Shown here one piece after another: positions 41,064 to 51,200 of a stretch of 64,000 nt of DNA. The translations under genes and the position numbers were made by a program. How positions within the stretch are numbered: position 1 is the first letter of the stretch; each line of letters opens with the position of its first letter. The notes beneath the pieces were generated by a model. That model made no database searches and had not been told where the DNA came from. It saw only the letters and a list, made by a program, of their open reading frames with translations. Source of the DNA: Tritrichomonas musculus (Eukaryota; Parabasalia; Tritrichomonadida; Tritrichomonadidae); contig JAPFFF010000001.1 of NCBI GenBank assembly GCA_039105265.1, positions 3,782,001-3,846,000 on the forward strand, given 5' to 3'.

Positions 41064-44000
41064 CTATATTGATGGAGGAATTGAATCGCATTTGTATTTG
41101 AAAACGTGCAAATTTTCATTATTTACAATTTTTAGAGATAGGGCTTTAAGCATTATTCTCCTCTGTGATGCAAGTTTTGGCATCAAAACTGCCCTAAGTT
41201 TTCCTTTTATAATTGAAGATTGGCATATAACCATTTCAAAGTTTGGAAGCTCATTGATAGTTTCTCTAATTTCTTTATCACCGAAACCATTTGGAAGAGG
41301 ATCAATAACTACAACTGGATTTGTCACAACATGACCTTCAAAGACATTTTTAGTATTCTTTTTAGGAGGTGGATTTTCCAAATCTTGCACATCAATTCTT
41401 TTTGGCTTAAAATATTTTCCTTCAAACTCAGAATTTACCAATAAAGTGAACAACTTTTTAGTTACATTATTACTAGGCGAATAAACTACTAATCTTTTTT
41501 GCCCTTTAAATTTCACTGATTCAGTAATAAACAACTCATGCGGATACTCACATTCAATCTCATCAGAATTAGAATTTTTAGACGAAGGTTTAACAATATC
41601 TTTCAAAGGAGGTAAAATCAAAGAAGATGCGAGAACAATCGAAGATGCTTCGTCAGCAGATGTTGCATTTCCCTCACAAAATATTTTTTCAATATAATCT
41701 TCAGTCAAATTATCAGGTATTGGGTCGACAACGATTGCTGCTTCTTTCGGACCAGTTGGATTTCCTGGGATCGATGGTTTTTGGACAATTTGAAGGTAAT
41801 TTGAGTTATTTGTTTCATTGACAAATTGTGCATATGTTGGATAACTTAACCCAAGCTCATCGATGACCGTTTTTGCGTTTTCTTGATTATCAAACATTGC
41901 CAAAAAATGATCATTTTCGTAGTTATAGTCAATTATTTTACCATACTTGATCGTCTTTGAAAAAACATCATCCAGAGTTTTGTAGCAGTCGTCAAATATG
42001 ACCCACTGGTTTCGCTGCGACATCTTCCAGTCTGTGATGTCTTCTCGGCTCCGAATTGAGACATGAATCGACGTCCCGCCAACTTTGACTTTGTTCATCG
42101 ATTTCTTAACGTCTTTTGCTTCATCGGCACTACTGAAAAAGATGTCAACAACACTCAGCATGTTCATCGGAGTCAGATCACGGAAGACAAGATTCGTTAT
42201 GCGTCCGAACTTGCTGAACACTTTAATGAGCTCGGGCTCCTCGATTTCCATCGGAAGGTCGCGGACAATGACCGTGGAGCCGTCCGGATGCATCTCAATG
42301 ATCACCTGGCCAAACAATCTATCATCAGCATCACTAAAGCAGCCAGCACAAATACTTCTTCTTTCATTTAGAATATTTTCATTACAATCATTGTTATTAT
42401 TATCGTCATTTTCATTATTATGACTGATGCCATGTTTGCTTTCATTTGCGTTTGAATTCTCGTTTTCATTTGTGTTTTCATTTGTGTTTGAATTCTCATT
42501 TTCATTTGTGTTTGATTTTTCATTTTTATTTGTGTTTGATTGCTTGTTTTCATTTGTGTTTGATTGCTTGTTTTCATTTGTGTTTGATTGCTTGTTTTCA
42601 TTTGTGTTTGATTGCTTGTTTTCATTTGTGTTTGATTGCTTGTTTTCATTTGTGTTTGAATTCTCGTTTTCATTTGTGTTTGATTTTTCATTTTCATTTG
42701 TGTTTGATTGCTTGTTTTCACTTGATCTTTCGTTTCGAAGGGTAATTATTGAGCCATTCTTTTTGGACACGTAGTTGTATGCATTGATTGCGTCACACTT
42801 TCTGTAGTACTGAATATGGAAGTTGCTGAATCTCTTATCGTAATTCATTTGAAGAATCTTTCCAAACTTTTGGAAAGCTTTGTAAAGGTCGTCGAAATTC
42901 GCATTCGACTGATCCTTCAGATAAACATTCAACTCGTAAGACCTGAGGTAGCGAAGATGGACATCAGAGGAGAACGGAATGATAAGAAATTCATCATCAT
43001 CATCGATTTCACTTAAATCAAAATTCTCAAAATTTTTTATTTCAATCAACTTTTTCAATTTAAAACGATTAAATTTTTCTGTGCAATTTTTTTTATCTTG
43101 AAGAGTTTTAAATATCACGTAGGCTGTCTTACTGTCTTTTTCAATTCTTCTTAAGATGAACTCAGTGGATTCAACCAAAGTTAATTGATTTAGTTTTGAT
43201 AAGTAATCATCATCAGATCTATCTAATTCAGAATCACCCGTAATAAATAATTCTTTCAGGTTATCCTCTGTAAAATTACTAGGTATATTGCTCATTCTCA
43301 CAGTTCGAAGAAAAGTTGGATATTCATAAACTTTAAGCAAAAAATCGTCAATTTTTACAAATGGAAGAAAAGTTCGAATTCTTTTTGAAATTTCAGCATT
43401 TCGTGGTTCAATTATGCACGCATTTTGATATTTATCGTCTATTCTTGATACAATTTGATCAAATCCGAAACAATAAAGAAGTTCTTGAAGCTTTTCTTCG
43501 CTGAAAATTGATATCGGAATATTTGTGAGAAATAAAACATCAGTGTCATTACAAAGATGGAAAGGAACCTTTGGTAAATATAAAACATCTTCACTTAATT
43601 TTACAAATTTTTCACAACTTAGTGGCTCATCAGGATCTTTTATTTCAATTGAGATATTTTGATGATTTTCAAATATGCATTTTTCTGAGTTCAGAACATT
43701 TGAAAAATCATTTATTTGTGAAAAACTACTAATAAATAGATATGATGTTGCATTTGAATCAAAATATGAAATAAAATCCAAATTCGGAAATAATGTTCTC
43801 AATATCAATTTATTTTTTGTTCCTTGATAATTTTTCACTAAATAAGAAAAAGTTTCTTTCTTTTCTCTTTTCTTAAAAATAACTGAAAGATTCATTTTCG
43901 GACCTTTTTTCTTATTTGCTTTTTTGTTATTTTCATTATCATTATCGTTATCATTATCATTTTTACTACTACATTTAGTTTTATAATATTTGATATTTGG

Positions 44001-44822
44001 CTTTTGCTTAACTTTCTGTGGTTGATTTGAATCCTGAATTTCTTGTTTTTGCTTCATTTTTGTTTTTTGCTTTTGATTGATTTCGCTTGAAGTTGGAATT
44101 GGTGGAAAATTAGGATAGCAATAAAAAAGGGCAACTGTATCAAATGCTGCATATAAAACTTGTCGAAAACTTAGTTCTGGAACCGACCAATCAGATTTGG
44201 TCATTTCTATAACTTTAAATGATGCTGTTGGCTCTCCAGCAAATTTTAATGTCATCTGATTAAAATTCCGGCTTAAGTTATAAGGAGAAAGGCGAGTTTT
44301 TTCAATATCTTCAAAATTATTTGAAAAAGATGAGTCAAAATAAGTTAATAACATCTTTTTATCGTTATGCATTCCTTTTCCATAAAACTTATGCGTATTC
44401 AAAAAGCCTTTAAGTATTTGATTGTTTTTTTGAAGTAAAGCAAAATCATCTTCGCCATATAAGATGAGTTCTGGATGATTTTGAAGATCTTCATCTGTAA
44501 ACAAACGAATTATTACGCATATGTTATTAGCACAAAATTGTATTAGGCATAGCTTTCCATACTCCCATTCGAGATCTATAGCTATTGTACTAATATCTTG
44601 TGAATTTTTATGATCATCGTCATCATCAGTTTCTAATTGTTTGAGGATATTTTCCATGTCGCGATTTTGGTTTGAAATTAAATATACTCTGGTAATTTTA
44701 TTTGGAAAGAACTCAACATCATGAAATTCATTCACTTTCCAAGAAATAGTTTCATAAGATGAAATTGATGGATCTTTTTCTGCATTGAATGTTATAACGC
44801 CATCATTGGCACTTATACTCAT
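41064..44822 (-). CDS. DEDDy 3'-5' exonuclease fused to multiple RNA-recognition motifs
   Basis: A 1252-residue predicted RNA-processing enzyme. The N-terminal 245 residues form an RNase D/WRN-type exonuclease: Asp83 and Glu85 in AIDLEWEYGKLCLIQF, Asp154 in GKGMHNDKKML, and Tyr224 with Asp228 in QVLYAAFDTVALF, so all four acidic residues and the tyrosine are present. A Lys/Asn/Gln-rich linker (about 248-310) follows. The rest contains five to seven RRM-like units, the clearest around TVIVRDLPMEIEEPELIKVF...GRITNLV; others start near VRMSNIPSNFTEDNLKELF and VVVIDPLPNGF. An 8-residue repeat (KQSNTNEN type) separates two RRM groups. RNA 3'-end trimming with sequence selection by the RRMs is inferred. 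TTCAAAAAGTTG lies about 70 nt before the ATG. Confidence 0.85.
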   Translation of the reverse strand: MSISANDGVITFNAEKDPSISSYETISWKVNEFHDVEFFPNKITRVYLISNQNRDMENILKQLETDDDDDHKNSQDISTIAIDLEWEYGKLCLIQFCANNICVIIRLFTDEDLQNHPELILYGEDDFALLQKNNQILKGFLNTHKFYGKGMHNDKKMLLTYFDSSFSNNFEDIEKTRLSPYNLSRNFNQMTLKFAGEPTASFKVIEMTKSDWSVPELSFRQVLYAAFDTVALFYCYPNFPPIPTSSEINQKQKTKMKQKQEIQDSNQPQKVKQKPNIKYYKTKCSSKNDNDNDNDNENNKKANKKKGPKMNLSVIFKKREKKETFSYLVKNYQGTKNKLILRTLFPNLDFISYFDSNATSYLFISSFSQINDFSNVLNSEKCIFENHQNISIEIKDPDEPLSCEKFVKLSEDVLYLPKVPFHLCNDTDVLFLTNIPISIFSEEKLQELLYCFGFDQIVSRIDDKYQNACIIEPRNAEISKRIRTFLPFVKIDDFLLKVYEYPTFLRTVRMSNIPSNFTEDNLKELFITGDSELDRSDDDYLSKLNQLTLVESTEFILRRIEKDSKTAYVIFKTLQDKKNCTEKFNRFKLKKLIEIKNFENFDLSEIDDDDEFLIIPFSSDVHLRYLRSYELNVYLKDQSNANFDDLYKAFQKFGKILQMNYDKRFSNFHIQYYRKCDAINAYNYVSKKNGSIITLRNERSSENKQSNTNENEKSNTNENENSNTNENKQSNTNENKQSNTNENKQSNTNENKQSNTNENKQSNTNKNEKSNTNENENSNTNENTNENENSNANESKHGISHNNENDDNNNNDCNENILNERRSICAGCFSDADDRLFGQVIIEMHPDGSTVIVRDLPMEIEEPELIKVFSKFGRITNLVFRDLTPMNMLSVVDIFFSSADEAKDVKKSMNKVKVGGTSIHVSIRSREDITDWKMSQRNQWVIFDDCYKTLDDVFSKTIKYGKIIDYNYENDHFLAMFDNQENAKTVIDELGLSYPTYAQFVNETNNSNYLQIVQKPSIPGNPTGPKEAAIVVDPIPDNLTEDYIEKIFCEGNATSADEASSIVLASSLILPPLKDIVKPSSKNSNSDEIECEYPHELFITESVKFKGQKRLVVYSPSNNVTKKLFTLLVNSEFEGKYFKPKRIDVQDLENPPPKKNTKNVFEGHVVTNPVVVIDPLPNGFGDKEIRETINELPNFEMVICQSSIIKGKLRAVLMPKLASQRRIMLKALSLKIVNNENLHVFKYKCDSIPPSI
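42436..42720 (-). repeat. 24-bp coding repeat (Asn/Glu/Lys/Gln/Ser/Thr)
   Basis: About a dozen in-frame 24-bp units encoding KQSNTNEN and variants (EKSNTNEN, ENSNTNEN) inside the exonuclease-RRM gene. A very similar 24-bp repeat occurs in the neighbouring ubiquitin protease gene. Confidence 0.9.
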
Positions 44823-45277
44823 CTAAAAATTTAATGTTTATATAACTTTTCAATTTTGAATAGACCAAAAATTTCTTTTCAATTTTTTGTTTTCAAAAAG
44901 TTGAGAATTCAAAGCTAAGATTGCCAATTAAATATCATGGAAAACAACAGCATGAAATATATAATTACATGTTCTTTTCAATAATATAAAGTATATGAAT
45001 AAATGTGATTTCTTTTAAACCATAATAAATTAAGTAATTTTTTTTACCATTAGGAAAATACGATTATTATTAAATTATTACACTTAATTGCCTGAATTCC
45101 AAAATGAACACTGACTTTTGTTAAATATTTCCATAAAAATATCATAATAATTTAAAAAAATTCGATTTTATATAATAATATTTTATTAAAAAAAAATTAA
45201 AAATAAAAAAATACTTTGTTAAGAATAAAACAAATAAAACAAAAAACGCATTTACAATTGAATCAATAATATTGAAA
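44823..45277. other. Intergenic gap, exonuclease-RRM to USP
   Basis: 455 nt, very AT-rich, between two minus-strand genes. It holds a TCAAAAAGTTGAGAATTC sequence at about 44894 on the promoter side of the exonuclease-RRM gene, and T/A tracts near the USP stop that may be 3'-end signals. Nothing else is seen. Confidence 0.6.
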
Positions 45278-48200
45278 TCACCATCTTGCACGAATATTAT
45301 AATTTTCATCATCATCAGAAGACGATGAAGAAGAAGATGAAGAAGAGAATATCATTCCATATTTATTTCTGCAATTTGTTTTAATCGTATCTTTCATATC
45401 TGCGAGTTTGTTTCTGAACATCAATTTTGTCTGAGGGATGTGCTGGATCATTTTCGCTATCAGCTTGATTGTAGGGCGCAACGAGTACTTGCTGATTCTG
45501 CTGACAAGGGCATCGACAACAGTTTCAATATTTTTGATTATGTAAACATCCTCGCCTCCACTCGTAGGAGTGTCTCCGTTAATGTGCCTCTTTCTGACTA
45601 AATACTCAAACACATCAGGCACGATTTCTGAAACATTCAATAATACTTGCACTATAAAGTTGTCAATGCTGATGCTGCTTTCATCTTCATTCTCATTTAA
45701 AACTTGATTTTCATTTGATTGTTTGTTTTCATTCTCATTTGAAACTTGATTCTCATTCTCATTTGATTGTTTGTTTTCATCTTCATTTGATTGTTTGTTT
45801 TCATCTTCATTTGATTGTTTGTTTTCATTTTCATTTGATTGTTTGTTTTCATCTTCATTTGATTGTTTGTTTTCATCTTCATTTGATTGTTTGTTTTCAT
45901 CTTCATTTGATTGTTTGTTTTCATCTTCATTTGATTGTTTGTTTTCATCTTCATTTGATTGTTTGTTTTCATTTTCATTTGATTCTTTGTTTTCGTTTTG
46001 ACTCTCTCTTGAAGCTTGGTTTTGTTTTTGCTTTATTGATCTTTTTTCTTTAACTATTTCTTTGAAAGCTTCTTCAGCAATCAAATCGAAGATGTCAGCA
46101 TAATCTTCATCGATGCAATCAACATTCTTAACAATTATGTCTTTCATTTTCTTCAACTCGCCTAAATCGGCAAGAATCAAAAGAACAAAATGATTATGGC
46201 GATTAGAAAACTGAGCAATGAACAAATTTCTTTCTTTTTCATGAAGCCTTGGAATCAATAATTTTATGAAATCCTTTATTGATTTACGAAATGATGAAAT
46301 TGAAATTAAATCAATAATTGAACTAAATTTCTTTTCGATATTCTTCAATTCCAGTTTAAACAAATAGTGGACATCATCATATTCATTACTTACTTCTTCA
46401 TCATCACTAAGTTGATTTGTATTATAATTATTATTGTTTCCGGCGTCGTTAATAGCTTCATTACTATTTGCATTATTATCATTTGCAGAGATTTTAATAT
46501 CATTGGAGTTATTATTATCAGTATTATTAATATTTTCAGTAATATTTGATTTTTGATTCTCTTGGTTTGTTGGATTAAGCTCCCTTGAAAGTCTGATTTG
46601 TTGTCTTCTTTTATTTTCTTCTATCTCTAGTATATTAACTCTTTCTATTAGTTTGCTTGTACTTTCCAACATTTTGAGATTCTTATTTGGTGTTGTTTTG
46701 AATATGCTAGAACCAGTCATTTTAACAGTATAATTAACAACATGATTTATTGTTTCAAAAGGAAGCAAATCTAAAGTTACTTCAATGTAAGTATTCAATA
46801 AAAACATAACGGGTTGGTCCACGTCATAGTTATTTATAAAATCTATAATTAAATTGAGAGATGGTTGGCAATGATGAGCAAGCGTGCTAATTATTTTGGT
46901 GATGCTCTTTTTATGAGAAACAGAATTTGAAGTCCTTTTATTTTGCCATGCTTTTGTAACCCATTGAATAAACCACTCGGGACCATAAACTTGGACAACT
47001 TGTTCATCAGTATATAAAGTGCTACCAAATTTCAATATATTCTGAAAGATTTCTTCTTCTTCGTCATTTAGATCAATTTTGCCATCGATGATGCCAAGAT
47101 CTGAGATGACACTTAATATGTGATTACAATTATCGGGTTTAGGAGGGAACTTCATTATAAAGGAAATCAAGAACATCATGTCAGCATTAGATATCTTACC
47201 CTTTGCTAGATCTTTAATTTCTAATAATTCTTTTAAGTATTTATCATTATACAATTCATTTCTTGAAATAATCCATTTAGTAAGCTGAAGGAAAGTCCCG
47301 AAACAAATATTATATGAATCATTAGTTATGCTATTATCGTTATTTTCATTATTGTTTTCATTCATATTTTCATTTTTAACAACATCATCTTTATTTTTAA
47401 TTTCGCTGTTACTTTCTTCTTTGAGTTTACTTTTTGCATAAGTAATCATAGAATCCAATATATCTGTCATTCGCAAATCGGTTCCTTTTTGGGTATAATA
47501 ATAATTATTAATCGAGTTATATGATAAATTGTTATTTGATTCATAATCTTTGATTATTGATGACTTTGGTTTCACATTGTAGAACATGTCACTAATAAGT
47601 TTTGCAATATTATAGCAGTAAGGACTAATAAAAACAAGTGGGAGAATGATTTGATCGAAATTACTGATAAGAAGTTGAATGAATTCATTATCTTGATTAT
47701 TTTCGTCAATTCTTTCATAGGCGCCAATTTGATAATTATATACGGTTCGGCAACCTCTTTTTGGCTTATCATCACCATTTACTTTAGAAATAGCATAATT
47801 TATCAAAATCAATAAAAATTGATCAGTTACTTGCTCGTTATTATTATTAGATATATTTTGCTCATTTGTCATTGATATCACTCTACTAATATTACTTGTA
47901 AAAACTTTGATAAATTCATCTTGAGTGAAAATATTTTGGAAGAACTTATTTCGAATTTTATCATCTTCACATGATAATATAAAGCTATGTGGTGAATCGA
48001 TAATTAATGGATATGTATTAATAATCAGATCATAAAAAGCTTCTAAATGATCTTTGCTTTGAAGAATCACATTATATCTTGTTTTAATAATATTTATATC
48101 TTCCTTTTCATCGGCAGTAATTTGATCTTCTTTTCTATTCTGAAGTATAGCTCCAATAACTTCAAATATGTTTGTTAAATTGATTCCTTCAATAGGAACC

Positions 48201-51200
48201 TTATTTGGATTATTAGCATAAAAATCTTCAATAAAGCTTGTACTTATGTGCAACCAACCATTATCTTTTGCTTTTGCTTTAGCATCATCTGAGATAGAAA
48301 TAAAATCGCTCATAGGGGAAGTAAAAACTAGCACCTTTCTCCATAATTGTGCAACTTTAGAGAGATTTTTAGCAAATGAATTAAAATATGGAAATATTTG
48401 ATCAATTGGCATTGTTATTAATTTCGAGTGAATAAAACTAAAAATTTCATCGATTTTAGTAGCATGGATAATTATTTCTTGGAATTCTTCGGTATTTTCA
48501 ATTAAGAAGTTCAAGAACCACTCATTATCAAATTCTTCCAACTTAATTTCTTCTTCTTTTTGATCATCTGTGTTATCTGAAAGTTTATGACCATAAAAAC
48601 CGTAATCATAATAAGGAGTTGTACTAATACTTTTAGTTTGCTTTTTGGAAAAACTATCAAAGAAATCACTTTGGAATTTACAAAAGTTTTTAGAATGACC
48701 AAGAACATGGAAAAGATAAGTAAAACGCAATTTATGTGATACAGATTTTGTAATGAAATCAAAGCATTCATGACCAAATAACCATTGAATTCTTGCGAAA
48801 TCAGAATTTGTTTGTTCAATCTCTTGTTTATCTTCATTGCAAACAAATTTTGCCAAATCAGTCAATATTGATTTTTCTTCATTTTCAGAATTATTATTAT
48901 TATTATTATTCTTAATAGTATTATTTAATTCAGACTGATCTTTAATTCTTTCATAGAAAAGTAAATAAGGAAGTGGTTCATATTGCTCAACAGATCTAAA
49001 GAAATCTGTTTCTATTTTATTATCAAAAACTTCATCATCGCAATAAAATTCAACTTCAGAATCATTAAATGTAAACCACTTTTTACCAACTCTAACCAAA
49101 GCAGAATAATGTCCAGAGTCCGCAGTTCCCGAATGAAGGACTATTCCATAAAGATGGTAATAATACAAATCGCCATTTGGATCATTGTTCTTCATCAATC
49201 TGTTTATAACTATAGATGATTCAAAACTAAAAGGACTCATTATTTTATCACGAATATGAGTTTGGTAATTGTATTCAAATCTTTTCAGTTGAATTACCAA
49301 AAAAGGTGGAGCTTTTTCAATTCGAGTAATTTTTTCAGCGTCAACTTTCTTTGACAGTTCTTCTCTGTACAATTGATTCTCTTCATTAAGAATGTCAGGA
49401 GATATGAAATGTTCAATAGATTCGTTCAGGTTCTTAAATCCTTTAATGACCAGTTGAACAGCGAAGAAATCTTCAAAATTTTCTAAAGTTCCGAATTTTT
49501 CCATTTCGTCTTCACTTAAATTGAATCCTTTATAAATATTGACAAATTTGCCTTTAAAGTAGTCATTGTATTCAGACGGAAGCTTATCTAAAAACATCTG
49601 GAAGAATTCGAATGCATCTTGTTGTTCTCGTGGATCAATTGGCTTTGAATCCCATCCTTTCCAAACAGCTGTTAATGAAGAAGGATCAACACTCTTTTGA
49701 TTAGACAAAGTCAAGTTGGAGAAAAGTTTCCTCAATTCAATGTTTTCTTTATCTTGCTTTAAGACAACTTCACAGAAAGGTTTCGTGAAGAACAAAATTT
49801 GGAGAATTGAATTGAAATAACAAGTTGCGCCTAAATTTCGTAAACCACAAAAACCAGTGTCGCTCTTTTGCTCATGAGAAGAGTCATAATTCCAACGATC
49901 AATTTTGATTGAAAAATAAGGAATTAATTTTTCTTCAATTTCAGAGGAACGATAGCTTGATAAGAGTTCGAAAATTGCTTTTTGCATTTCTTCATCTGTT
50001 GTCTCAAACAAAAGCTTATCAATTGAATCCATGATCAATGAAAGATTCTCAGTTGGCTTAAAGGCAGCAATGAGCTCTAATGTAATATGTGATTTAGGAT
50101 GCTTTGGTTGTTCCTTCATGATTTTGTCCTGGAAAATAGAATTGTAATCAATATGAGGACGAACAAGAGGAATGATTTTCAATAAAATTTTCTTAAAACT
50201 TGGATTTTCATAAACTTTGTCAATATCTTTCATAAGCATGTTAAACAAAGGAACTAAATTAGTAAGATTAGGAACAATTTTCTTCTTAATTAAACTATAA
50301 ATATCATCTTCATTCAAACTTAGTAAGTGTTCAACATAATTAATATTAGAATCGCAATTGAAAGCAGAAGTAAAATCTTCCTTGTTTTTATCAAGAAGAA
50401 GCTGAATTTGTCTGTTTATTGTGTATTGAATGTTCTTCTTGTCTCGGTTGTATTCAAGAGAAACAAGTAATGAATGAAGAATACTTTCACTAACTTGTGT
50501 AAGCTTAATTTCATAGATTGCGTTCAATATTGAAGTGTGATCTGGATATTTATTGAAGTAGTAAAAAAGTGGTGTTGATATTTCATTCTTCTTCAATTGC
50601 TTTCGGAAAGCTTTATTAAAGTTAATGTAAGTTCTCAATATTTCGATTTGATATTCAATTTGTTGCGATGAAAATTGGGTACTATTTAGTCGATTAACAA
50701 CATTTTTGGCAATTTTTGCATATTCATCATTTTGCTCATTAGTGGCATTATAATAAAAATAAGCATCAAAATTCTTCTTAATGTACTCCCATTCATTTTG
50801 ATTCAGTATCGAAATGAGTGGATCATCTGGCAAAAATTGAAGAAGCTTATATGATTGCTTTTGAACATATTGATTCTCTGCATTTAATTTTTTGTATAAA
50901 AGACGTTGATAATGAGCTTTATCCAATAAAATTGAAAGAGGAATTGGTATTTTGGCTTTCAATTTGCATTTTTCTGGATCAGAAACAATTTTTACATAAT
51001 TTCTCTCAGTTAATCTGTACTGATAAACACTTGAATTTATGTAAACATCATCTGTTTCTAATTTGATTTTTGAGCCTGGTTCAAAAATATTCTTTAAATA
51101 TTTTTCAATTTCGTTTAGTGTGATATACTCTGGAAAAGTCATGTACTCATCAAGTCCGCATCCAAAAACTTTTATTTTAATGGTTTTGTTGTTTTTGTTG

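Noticed and set aside
45697-46053. Frames on both strands across the ENKQSNED repeat
   Set aside because: Repeat shadows inside the USP gene.
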